Positions 1-12,500 of a DNA stretch of 64,000 bases are shown piece by piece. Below the pieces are notes generated by a model. It did not search any database. It was not told the origin of the DNA and saw nothing but the letters and a program-made list of their open reading frames with translations. Both the position numbers and the translations under genes were made by a program. This DNA comes from Stictocephala bisonia (taxonomy: Eukaryota; Arthropoda; Insecta; Hemiptera; Membracidae), in NCBI GenBank assembly GCA_035578905.1, contig JAQJVL010000564.1, positions 489,883-553,882 of the forward strand, read 5' to 3'. The stretch's first letter is position 1, and each line of letters opens with the position of its first letter.

Positions 1-2110
1 CAAAAAGGAGTCAGGTTGCAGGCCTGCTATTAGAGGCTGTAGTGATCATCAAATAAATGCTCATGATTTTAACACATTTTTCATTGATAAAGTTGGAGAG
101 ATACTGGATAAAGTTTCTAAGACACACCACATTAATGATTTTAATTTTAATAAGCTACAAAAACCTGTTACTTCATTTAAATTTTGTCCTGTAAAAGTAA
201 CTGACATTGAAAAATTAGTTTCTAAAATAAGCAGCAGCAAGTGTTTAGACATTTATAACTTAAACTCATTAGTATTAAAGTATGGCTTGAATTTTCTGAA
301 AACGCCATTAACTCATATTGTAAACTCCTGCATTAGGACTCTGTGTTTCCCAAAGAATTCAAGTTTGACAAAGTGATACTGGTACAAAAAAAAGGGTTGC
401 AAGTCTTCATTTGAAAACTATAGGCCAATTTCTATTATTCCTGTAGTGTCTAAGGTTTTGAAGACTGTTCTAAATAATCAAATTGTAGACTATATTGAAA
501 AAGTAATCTTTTTAGCAGTTCCCAATTTGGATATAGGTCTGGACTAGGTACAGTGAAAACAGCAGTGTATTTCTAAACTTGATAGCAGGGAAAATGTAGA
601 TGTAAAGCTATTTGACTTATCGAAAGCGTTCGATGTTGTTTCACATTCTCTTTTTTAAATCAATTGAGATTTTATGGTTTTAATTAAGATGTTTTGTCAC
701 TCTTGACATCTTATCTTAGTGGAAGGTTTCAAAAAGTTTTCTTTGAAGGTGATGAATCTAGTCTTTTACCAGTTGGACAGGAAGTTTCTTCAAGGGTCAA
801 TTTTATGTCCAATATTTTTCATAATGTTTATAAATGATTTGCCTATCAACATTTTGTCTCCTCTGATTCATAGTTATTTGTTTGTTGATGATCTGAGTAT
901 CTGTTGAAACTCTAACTCAAAAGATGTGTTAGATTTAACCATAAAATCTGTATCTAACATTGTAAAAGACTGGTGTTCGGCTAACTCGCTTTGCTGAACA
1001 ATAACAAAGTCCAATATCTAACTTTTTCTTACAATAAAAAAAATAACCTGGGCCAGAAGCAGAATCTGGTTAGTTTTTTGGGGTTTTTAATTGATGAAAG
1101 TTTGAACTGGGATGACCATATTGAAAGAATAGAATCTAAACTAAGTAAGGGAATTTATTTGTTACTTAAGTTAAGGATTTCTTTGAGTCTAAGAGTCTTA
1201 AAAACAGTTTACTTTGCTCAAATACACAGTCACTTAAGCTATGGTACATTGTTATGAGGTCATAATTTTTCTTGTGAACGGTTGTTCAAATTACAAACAG
1301 TGTATTAGGTTAATGTGTGGACTTCCTTCGCGTGCTCACTGTAAATAAATCTTCGTAGAGTTAGGTATAATGACTGTTCCATGTATATTTGTTTTCCAAA
1401 GTCTTCTTTATATTAAAGAAAATTCTGACTCAAATGAAATGTTAGGTTCCAGTCATCAATATTCCACTATAAATAGGGATTGTTTAGGGCTATTTAGGTG
1501 CAATTTCAGTAAAACGCAAAAATCATTTTACTATATATCTGTTAAACTGTACAATGTTCTTCCTTTGTTTGTTAGAGAGTTGCCCCTTCTTAAATTTAAA
1601 GCGTTTCTAAAACATTTATTAATTAATAATTGCTTCTATAGCATAGGTGAATTTTATGAAATAGATTTTGTACAAAGTGAAAAAACAATTGTTCTAAATT
1701 ATGGTTGTATGATTTATAGATCTATGTATTATTACTACTTATTATTTTTTGTTTATTTGTTGATGATAAATGTTTGTTTAGTCTGAATAAGCGTTGTAAT
1801 TTTAAGTATTTTAAATGTAATAATTTTAACTCTATTATGTTTTTGTACTTAGTGACTTATTGCTGTTAATTGTCATTTTGTTTATTACTGATTAAGTATT
1901 GTACCTTGGGATTGCTAACTAAATTTGTGTTGACTAAATTTCTCTATTTTTGTTACTGTTATATTTATTTTACTTTTACTATAGAGTAACAATGTGAAAA
2001 TATGTTGAATATTATGTAGAACTAAAACCTAATTTATAGTCTAAGAAATTGACGATTGTAAAGCTTTTTGATGTCCTCACGAACTTCTGTAATAAAAAAT
2101 TATTTATTTA
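1..2110 (+). mobile_element. Degraded LINE reverse transcriptase, 5'-truncated
   Basis: Broken pieces of a non-LTR retrotransposon ORF2, read in all three frames. Visible reverse transcriptase motifs in order: YRPIS-like text near 420-435, DLSKAFD near 616-636, QGSILCP near 794-815, and the catalytic box as FVDD at about 880-893 (normally F/YADD). The usual thumb and C-terminal tail follow to about 1785. A TTATT-rich tail at about 2095-2115 marks the 3' end. Many stops and frameshifts make it a fossil. The clade is probably CR1/Jockey-like, judged only from the style of the motifs. The window cuts off its 5' end. Confidence 0.8.
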
Positions 2111-2114
2111 TTTA

Positions 2115-3300
2115 TTCCTCTTTTTTTTTTTATAAATAAGCAGTGGTTTCTTTCATTGAACATAGCTGAGGAATAATGCCTCTTGTTCTGCCTCTTCTTC
2201 TAGTAGCAATGCAAAAGCAATATCTATATCCATCTTCGCTACTGTAACTGAACAGTCAACTTTCACTGCATTCTGCACTGAAATACGGCCAAAAATCACG
2301 CTGTCTTAAAAACATGCCCAGTAAAATTCTGCCAGTAAACATGCCAGTTGTGTCAATTAAAGCAACTGTGACATTCCACATTGGCATTCATGGATGACGC
2401 ATCCGTGGTTCTTAAAAATCAAAGCTTAAGAGAGCCTGCAAAGATTAAATTGTAATACTTCCAAAACAAATGAAATAGACATACTATATAAAAAGTCATT
2501 GTACTTTTTGATAATCTATTCAAATGTCACTGATCTTTCATTATTGATCACATACTGATATGAACACAGATGAAGCTTAATAACTCTACCTTCTAATTTA
2601 GAAAACAGTTGTATTGTACATGTACTGTATGCTAAGTGTATTATTCTCCAAATAGATGTCAACCCACTTATCCTAAAACTATATTTTCAGAAATACAAGT
2701 CTACCTGCTATGATTAAATCAAAATGAAATAAATTTCACTTAAGATAAACATACTTTCTTTACATAATTTCCTTGGATTTTTTGACATGAATGGTAGTGT
2801 AAGCAATGATATTTACATGGTTATATAAGCAGAACATAATACTTAGCAGTTCTTATTTCACTAAAATAGTGAATGATGAGTAGATTAACATGAAATAATA
2901 ATTTTAACCATGGATATGCTTTAAGTCTGTATCTAATTTGCACGTTTGAAGCATAGTTAATTGAAAATGTATATTAAGTTCATTTGAAACTCAAATCATT
3001 CAACATTTATCATTTATTATTAACACAGAACGTTAACACTGTTTAAGAAATACCAATAACACATAGTAATTTTAGCCATTAAATGTATCATGTGTGAAAA
3101 AATATGGCTGAAGAACCTTGAAAATGTAGCCTTGGAGCACTAGTTATTTTGTTAAGGTCACATCTTCCCATTAATAATTATAGACCGAATTTCAAAGTGT
3201 ACATCTTCCATTAATAAAATTTATTCACTCAGTAAAACATTGTTGATTATATCTGAATTCCACCCAAAATATTGACAATTGGATTCATGTCCGTCCACAG
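2115..3300. other. Non-coding, intron sequence upstream of the first visible GTF2H2 exon
   Basis: AT-rich sequence without a recognisable gene or repeat. It ends in a splice acceptor (CAG at 3298-3300). The exon encoding the first 20 or so residues of GTF2H2 should lie upstream. I looked for it here and did not find it, so it is probably outside the window. Confidence 0.6.
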
Positions 3301-3502
3301 GGAGGCTCTGCAGGAAGATGAAGATGGTTTGTTGGAGGCCTCCGTCGCTGATATTATTCAGAGAGCCAAGAGAAAAAGACAGGTTGAGAGGAAGGGTCAC
3401 ACAAAACTTGGAATGATGCGTCATTTATACCTGATAATAGACTCTTCACAGGCTATGCTAGATCAAGATCTCAAGCCCACTAGGCAGCTTTGCACCAATA
3501 AG
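3301..3502 (+). CDS. GTF2H2: GTF2H2 exon A (AKRKR region to start of vWA domain)
   Basis: Acceptor CCGTCCACAG before 3301 and donor AATAAG/GTTAGT after 3502. Starts in phase 2 (one base completes a codon) and ends in phase 0. Encodes EALQEDEDG through [11 protein letters not shown] to [11 protein letters not shown]. Its last 70 bases (3433-3502) are the first unit of the 101-bp tandem array that follows, so the true donor is copied many times downstream. Confidence 0.95.
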
Positions 3503-6500
3503 GTTAGTTTACTTGGGGAAAATTAAGTAAATAGATAATAGACTCTTCACAGGCTATGCTAGATCAAGATCTCAAGCCCACTAGGCAGCTTTGCACCAAT
3601 AAGGTTAGTTTACTTGGGGAAAATTAAGTAAATAGATAATAGACTCTTCACAGGCTATGCTAGATCAAGATCTCAAGCCCACTAGGCAGCTTTGCACCAA
3701 TAAGGTTAGTTTACTTGGGGAAAATTAAGTAAATAGATAATAGACTCTTCACAGGCTATGCTAGATCAAGATCTCAAGCCCACTAGGCAGCTTTGCACCA
3801 ATAAGGTTAGTTTACTTGGGGAAAATTAAGTAAATAGATAATAGACTCTTCACAGGCTATGCTAGATCAAGATCTCAAGCCCACTAGGCAGCTTTGCACC
3901 AATAAGGTTAGTTTACTTGGGGAAAATTAAGTAAATAGATAATAGACTCTTCACAGGCTATGCTAGATCAAGATCTCAAGCCCACTAGGCAGCTTTGCAC
4001 CAATAAGGTTAGTTTACTTGGGGAAAATTAAGTAAATAGATAATAGACTCTTCACAGGCTATTCTAGATCAAGATCTCAAGCCCACTAGGCAGCTTTGCA
4101 CCAATAAGGTTAGTTTACTTGGGGAAAATTAAGTAAATAGATAATAGACTCTTCACAGGCTATGCTAGATCAAGATCTCAAGCCCACTAGGCAGCTTTGC
4201 ACCAATAAGGTTAGTTTACTTGGGGAAAATTAAGTAAATAGATAATAGACTCTTCACAGGCTATGCTAGATCAAGATCTCAAGCCCACTAGGCAGCTTTG
4301 CACCAATAAGGTTAGTTTACTTGGGGAAAATTAAGTAAATAGATAATAGACTCTTCACAGGCTATGCTAGATCAAGATCTCAAGCCCACTAGGCAGCTTT
4401 GCACCAATAAGGTTAGTTTACTTGGGGAAAATTAAGTAAATAGATAATAGACTCTTCACAGGCTATTCTAGATCAAGATCTCAAGCCCACTAGGCAGCTT
4501 TGCACCAATAAGGTTAGTTTACTTGGGGAAAATTAAGTAAATAGATAATAGACTCTTCACAGGCTATGCTAGATCAAGATTTCAAGCCCACTAGGCAGCT
4601 TTGCACCAATAAGGTTAGTTTACTTGGGGAAAATTAAGTAAATAGATAATAGACTCTTCACAGGCTATGCTAGATCAAGATCTTAAGCCCACTAGGCAGC
4701 TTTGCACCAATAAGGTTAGTTTACTTGGGGAAAATTAAGTAAATAGATAATAGACTCTTCACAGGCTATGCTAGATCAAGATCTCAAGCCCACTAGGCAG
4801 CTTTGCACCAATAAGGTTAGTTTACTTGGGGAAAATTAAGTAAATAGATAATAGACTCTTCACAGGCTATGCTAGATCAAGATCTCAAGCCCACTAGGCA
4901 GCTTTGCACCAATAAGTAGAGATGGGCGTTATTTAACGTAATAGGAAAAATAATATGATTACTTCTTCGCACCCTATTACCAAGTAACAGGATTACTGGC
5001 TTTACCCTATTAATTTTGTAACGTAGTCGACAGAGCTGCAGCCACCAGCTCTCAATGTAGTGACTGAACGTTGTGAACAGAACAAATAATAGGAAGAGTA
5101 ATATGATTCCGCTCTCGATTACTGGTTTGACCCTATTAATTTTGTAACGCAGTCGACAGAGTTGCAGCCGTCAGCTCTCAATGTAGTGGCTGAACGGCTG
5201 AATACTGTGAACGGAACAAATAATAGGAAGGATAATATGATTCCGCTCTCGATTACTGGTTTTACCCTATTAATTTTGTAACGCAGTCGACAGAGCTGCA
5301 GCCACCAACTGTCAATGTAGTGATTAAATACTGTGAACGGAACAAATAATAGGAAGGGTAATATGATTCTGCTCTCGCTCTCCTTCGCTGAAATTAATTC
5401 TCGTTGTAAACAGAATATTGGGAGGGGGAAGCAAGAAGAGCCTGTCAAAACATGAAACTACTTGTATTAGCCATAAAACAAAACACGTTTTATTTAGTTG
5501 CTTAGCGTGGTTTACCAAGTGCGTATTAGAATGTATTAGTTGGTTTATAGAATATTGTTTGTTTTATTAATATTCAGTTCATTGTTTCATGTAAATTAAT
5601 TAATTTCTTGTTTTAATATTGTCAAGTTTTTTGTATTTTTCTTAGTGTATATATTAGTTTTCTTTAGGTTTTGAATAAATTAAAACTATGAATAAAAAGG
5701 CTAGAACTAGTGTTATGTGGAATTATTTTGTGATTAAAACGACAAGTTAAAAATTGCCAAATGCGATGTATGTGGCCAAGAATTAAACTTTAAAACTACC
5801 GTTACGAATTTACGAAAACACCTTGAAAGGCGACATCCAACGATAAATTTATCTGTAAGTAAGAATCTGACTTCAAATATTTCTCAAGCATGTCCTGTAC
5901 CGGTACCATCCACTTCAACTTCATGCAGTGTAACTGACTCAAACTCTATATCTTGCAAAAATAATTCAGAACCACATACTGATATTCTTGTTCAGAAAAA
6001 TCAACCCAGTATCGCAACCTTTTTACCTGCTCAAAAGAAAATAAGTGAGGGACAGAAAAAAAGTTGGACAATTTATTGATGCGTCTTTTTTGTCTTAGAT
6101 TATCAGCCATTCACCATAGTCGAGGATAAAGGATTTGTAGCTTTTGTAAATGGTTTAAATCCATCCTACAAATTGCCTAATAGGAAAACCATTACAAAAG
6201 CTATGCTTCCTGCTATATATGAACAATGTTTGTATGCTGTTCGGAATGAATTGCAAGCAATTACGAGTGTCTGTTTAAGTACTGACTGCTGGACGTCAGT
6301 AAACATGGAGAGCTTCGTAGCAGTCACAGCCCACTTCATTAGTGACCAATTTGAACTAAAATCAATTTTACTAGGTGTTCTGCCAAGTCAGAATCGCATA
6401 CAAGTGAAAACTTGGCTAATGCAATTAAAAAGATTATTTCTAATTTTCATCTTGATGATAAGGTTTTATTTGTAGTATCAGATAATGCGTATAACATAAA

Positions 6501-9500
6501 AGCAGCTATCCAAAATGAACTGAAATTGAAGCATTTTGGGTGTTTTGCCCACACCATAAACCTCATTTTACAGGACGCACTTAAAATACCCATGGAATTG
6601 TTAGAAAAAATAAAAAATGTAGTAAATCACTTCAAAAGAAGCTCGGTTAGCTTAGAAAAACTTACTTCAGTCCAGAAATCAATGGGTCTTGAGCCAAAAA
6701 AATTATTGCAAGAAGTTTCCACTAGATGGAACTCTACCTATTATATGATTGGACGTTATTACCAATTGAAGGATGCACTTCAGTCAACAATTGCTTTAAT
6801 AAATAAGGGTCTACCTGTTCTAAGTGAAGAAGAGTGGGAAACGTGCAAAGAGCTTTGTGATGTGTTGGGCCCTTTTGAAGAGGTCACAAAGCAAATCAGT
6901 GGTGATAAATATGTAACGGGTAGCTTAGTAATCCCTCTAAGTAATGGATTAAAGTCAATATGTGAACAAATGAAAAAAATGTTTAGTGACACTACGAAAC
7001 AAGTTGTTGATGCGCTTCTTTCAGGAATAAACACGAGGTTATGCAACATGGAGTATAGGAAGAGTCTTGCGCTCGCCACACTCCTAGATCCAAGATTTAA
7101 ACTTGCACCGTTTTCCATCGAATCAGCAGCCAATTTTGCTAAGGAAAACTGTTTGTCATTGATGTCTGCTGTGTGATCAAAGAGCCACAATGACAATAAT
7201 ATGGATGAAGTGCCACAAGAAGACCAAATTGATGCCACTCCAGAAAAAACACAGAAGTACTCGATCTGGGGAAATTTGGACAGAAAAATATCGACTAAGA
7301 AGACATCAGGTAACTTATACTATCGTTATATTGTTAGTTCTTAACTGTAAATAATATAAACACTAAATTATATTTTATCTTCGTAATAACAAAATTATAA
7401 TTTTCTAACTGTATGTCACAAAAAAGTCAAATTTTTTTAAATAATGAATTTAAATAATGAATTTAAACAATAAATTATTATGTTGTTTACATAATTATTT
7501 CAATATATATATTGTGTTTTAATTCATGTTATTCAATTTCAGCTTCCAAAACATCGGCTGCCATAATAGAAATAAACAGGTATTTAGAAGATGGATATAT
7601 TGACTGAAAAAATGATCCCCTCCTATGGTGGAGAGAAAACCATTACTACTATCCCCTTATATCTAAAATAGTCAAGCAACATTTTAATATTATAGGGACA
7701 TCTGTGCCATGTGAAAGACTTTTTTCGAAGGCAGGTAATCTCATAACTGATCGACGATCCCGTTTGAGTGATAAAACTGTCGAACAGATTTTATTTTTAA
7801 ACTCGAACTATTTTTTAATTGAGAAATAACTTGTTTTCTGCAATACAACGATAAGATATTATTTTACTTTGTACTGTATTACTCTTACAATTGTGTTATT
7901 AATGTATACTTTTAGTATTTAACATTTAATTACAGTATATCAAAATTTTATATTTTTACAATGTATTATAATAGTTAATTATTTTTATTTCTTTGTTCTT
8001 TATAAATTTTTATTAATGTTTTCATTAATATACACAATTAAAATATTCTGTAAATAGTTAGTGTTACACTTTAAATATGTATGTGACATTAAAGTAGCCT
8101 CTTTTTTGTTTGATCAGAAACGAAATTTTAATACCTCATCATTCAATAGGCTTTAGTATGTGTATGATATTTTTATAATAAAAGTAAGAATTATAAAAAT
8201 ATTCTTCGTCGTGTGTCTTTTATAGCTTAAAATAAATTTTAATTTAAATGCCTTGTTATTAAACATTATTTGATTAAAATCATGATCATTTAGCAAATTA
8301 AAAACATACAAAAAAGTTTGTGAAAGTATCTGTGTCATCTGTCAACGGTTTGATATGATGTGTCTAATATTCACTTAAAACAATTAATAGCGTGTAGTAG
8401 ATAGAGAACGAAAGAATCAGTCTTATACAGTAATAGTGTCAAATCTATCGTCTCTACTGGAACGATCCGGCCAAGCGGTAATAGGGTGACAAAATATATT
8501 CACTTCTGTGTAGCTAAAACTAATAGCGTGTACAATTAATAGCATGCAGTAGAACGAGCACGAAAGAATCAGTCTTATACAGTAATAGTGTCAAGTCGAT
8601 CGTCTCGACTGGAACGATCCGGTCAAGCGGTAATAGGGTGACAAAATATATTCACTTCTGTGTAGCTAAAACTAATAGCATGTACAATTAATAGCATGCA
8701 GTAGAACGAGAACGAAAGAATCAGTCTTATACAGTAATAGTGTCAAATCTATCGTCTCTACTGAAACGATCCGGCCAAGCGGTAATAGGGTGACAAAAAT
8801 AATAGGATGAGTCACCCTATTACCGCAGCGCTGTGGAACGTTGCAGCCTATTACCGGAAAGTAGCTAGATTTCCCATCTCTACCAATAAGGTTAGTTTAC
8901 TTGGGGAAAATTAAGTAAATAGATAATAGACTCTTCACAGGCTATGCTAGATCAAGATCTCAAGCCCACTAGGCAGCTTTGCACCAATAAGGTTAGTTTA
9001 CTTGGGGAAAATTAAGTAAATAGATAATAGACTCTTCACAGGCTATGCTAGATCAAGATCTCAAGCCCACTAGGCAGCTTTGCACCAATAAGGTTAGTTT
9101 ACTTGGGGAAAATTAAGTAAATAGATAATAGACTCTTCACAGGCTATGCTAGATCAAGATCTCAAGCCCACTAGGCAGCTTTGCACCAATAAGGTTAGTT
9201 TACTTGGGGAAAATTAAGTAAATAGATAATAGACTCTTCACAGGCTATGCTAGATCAAGATCTCAAGCCCACTAGGCAGCTTTGCACCAATAAGGTTAGT
9301 TTACTTGGGGAAAATTAAGTAAATAGATAATAGACTCTTCACAGGCTATGCTAGATCAAGATCTCAAGCCCACTAGGCAGCTTTGCACCAATAAGGTTAG
9401 TTTACTTGGGGAAAATTAAGTAAATAGATAATAGACTCTTCACAGGCTATGCTAGATCAAGATCTCAAGCCCACTAGGCAGCTTTGCACCAATAAGGTTA

Positions 9501-12500
9501 GTTTACTTGGGGAAAATTAAGTAAATAGATAATAGACTCTTCACAGGCTATGCTAGATCAAGATCTCAAGCCCACTAGGCAGCTTTGCACCAATAAGGTT
9601 AGTTTACTTGGGGAAAATTAAGTAAATAGATAATAGACTCTTCACAGGCTATGCTAGATCAAGATCTCAAGCCCACTAGGCAGCTTTGCACCAATAAGGT
9701 TAGTTTACTTGGGGAAAATTAAGTAAATAGATAATAGACTCTTCACAGGCTATGCTAGATCAAGATCTCAAGCCCACTAGGCAGCTTTGCACCAATAAGG
9801 TTAGTTTACTTGGGGAAAATTAAGTAAATAGATAATAGACTCTTCACAGGCTATGCTAGATCAAGATCTCAAGCCCACTAGGCAGCTTTGCACCAATAAG
9901 GTTAGTTTACTTGGGGAAAATTAAGTAAATAGATAATAGACTCTTCACAGGCTATGCTAGATCAAGATCTCAAGCCCACTAGGCAGCTTTGCACCAATAA
10001 GGTTAGTTTACTTGGGGAAAATTAAGTAAATAGATAATAGACTCTTCACAGGCTATGCTAGATCAAGATCTCAAGCCCACTAGGCAGCTTTGCACCAATA
10101 AGGTTAGTTTACTTGGGGAAAATTAGGTAAATAGATAATGAATAATTTGTTCCTAATTACAAGAGTTTGTTGTCTGACAACATTAGTTATTGTATATCTG
10201 ATTAAATTAAGCCCAACTATAAAAAGTGTATTGTCAAACAATAAATCAATTATTATAAACTTTGAAGAATTTCAGTACATGAGATTCATATATTGTACAT
10301 TCATGATTTGCTATGACTGATCCTCCTGCTCATTTGCACATTTAAATTCCTCTTAATATAAATTAATTTAAAAAGTGTAATTTAAATTCTTTTAAGTTAA
10401 AATTTCATTTAAAATTCTTGTAAGTTAAAATTAATTTGATTTCAAATAAATATCACTTCTATTTGACTTGGCTTAGTATATAAATCTTAGTATATAAAAG
10501 TGAAACCGATCTTCTCTACAATGGATATAAATTTGGTTTTTTTTTTGTGTTATCACCAATTAAACTTGAAAAAACTGATAAGATATAAAGAATAACAAAA
10601 GACGTATAAGAATTATTGGTTTTTTTTCCTGCAGTTTATTGAAAAATTCGTAATTGTATGATTAGTAACATAATTTTTACAAATATTTATCATAATTTTT
10701 TTTTAGTTACTGGAAGGCTTTATTGAAGAATTTTTTGACCAAAACCCAATTAGCCAAATGGGCTTGATTGCAACTCGTAATAAACGGGCAGATAAAGTGT
10801 CAGAACTGGCTGGAAATGCTCGTAAACATCTGAATGTGATCCAAGCTCAGTTCACCCAACCTTCACAATGCAGTGGAGAACCATCTTTGCAGAATGCTCT
10901 AAAGTTAGCAGCTTCGTCACTCAAGATGTTGCCTTCTCACGCTAGCCGTGAGGTTCTGGTCATTATGGGCAGCTTGACTACTTGTGATCCTGGAGATATC
11001 AATGAGACAATAACGGTAACTTAAGTCTTGTTTAGTTTGTCATTAATTAACTGTGAAAAGTAAAAATCAATGAATAATTGAAATTGATGTTTGAATTGAT
11101 TTTATTATTATCTTAGATGACTCTGTTGAGAAAGTTTTCATTTTAAGAATGTTTCTTATGTGATCTTTTTATTTAGTTAAATGTTTATTTTTATTCAATA
11201 GTTTCATGATAGCCAATTATCAATCTAGAACTGAATAAGGAATACGTATAGGTCATGAGACAGTTAGAGACCATTTGAATTCACCTTAACATTTCACTAT
11301 ACTATCCTTATGGGAAATATATACAGAATGTTTCGCGAGAGGTTGGCACAACTTCAGGATATGATCGTAGACATAAAAATAAGCATTAAAGGTCCTGTAA
11401 ACATGTGGCCTATCTCGCCTTGTTAAGTATCTGTCTGTATGTGTTTTTTTATTTAAAAAAAAAATATCTCAAACATAGTTTGAACTAATAATTTGAAACT
11501 TGGTATATTTGCTAACCTAGTTAGGAGTAGTTTAAAATAAAAAAAGAAACAAAATTTTCCTTATCAGTTTCAAAATGGCAACCATAAGAAATGTTGAAAG
11601 TTAAATAACTTTAAAACCATTATTTGTATGGAAAATGTATTAGGATACTTTAACCATTAGAGCACCATTTATACAAAATGCTTATTTTCCAAGCTCTAAT
11701 TTATTGTGAAAAAATCAAATTTTAATTTTTTAGTTGCTAATTTTTTTTATTGCTCTGTACAGGAAAATAAAAGATATGATAACACTTTCAAACTTTTATT
11801 AGCTTGCTTTACCTTTTTTTCTTAAAAATATGAATATGTAAATAAGCAAACTTTTACTTGAAAGTAAACCTCAGGCATAGATCACTTATACAGTATGAAT
11901 CAATACAAAATATTATTACTATCAATGAAATTTGTATAAATGAGTACATTTACTTGTAAATAAACTGATAAAAACAGGGCCTGCATATAACACATATAAT
12001 AAAAAATAAGTAAATACACATATAGCCCTTGATTATGAAGTATTTAGTAGCTTCCATATAAAGTCAAAATCGGCCGGATTATTTATATTGACACTTAAAA
12101 TTAATAAATAACTAACATATATTAAACTAAAGTAATGAAAACAACTAAATACATAGTTTCAAAGCTGTAAGGCGGCGGACAATGACAACCGCACAGCTTG
12201 ACAGTGGCTGCGCATATATGCGCTTGTGGTGTTGGGCGGCGCAGCAGAAATGTACACTGCCAGACAAAAGCCAGTCTCGTAGTGATTGACAGGCCAACAA
12301 AAGGTCGCGAGCCTCACAATGTGTCTCTCATGAGTCACTGCCCATAACCCAAATGCACTACCGGATTAAATTAGAAACATTACTACGAAAATAATATTTT
12401 TGTAATTATTACGTGTATATGCGCTTACAGCATTTAGAGCAAAGTCAACATATGCGCGTATGTACGTTTACGGCGTGGTAAGGATTAATGTTGTAAATTT

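Larger units (their letters stand above)
4917..8882 (+). mobile_element. hAT DNA transposon inserted in the 101-bp array
   Basis: Terminal inverted repeats begin TAGAGATGGG at both ends, and the insertion is flanked by a perfect 8-bp target duplication CCAATAAG (4909-4916 and 8883-8890), the length expected for hAT. Carries a BED-finger/hAT transposase relic (5688-7829) and tandem subterminal repeats on both sides. Length 3966 bp. Removing the element and one target copy rebuilds a perfect 101-bp unit. Confidence 0.95.

Noticed and set aside
3433..10133. CRISPR-like look of regular repeats
   Set aside because: The units are tandem with no variable spacers, derive from a eukaryotic exon and sit in a spliced gene. 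It is a minisatellite.
10138..10320. 60-residue open frame just after the array
   Set aside because: No motif, AT-rich composition, starts by chance at the array edge inside an intron.
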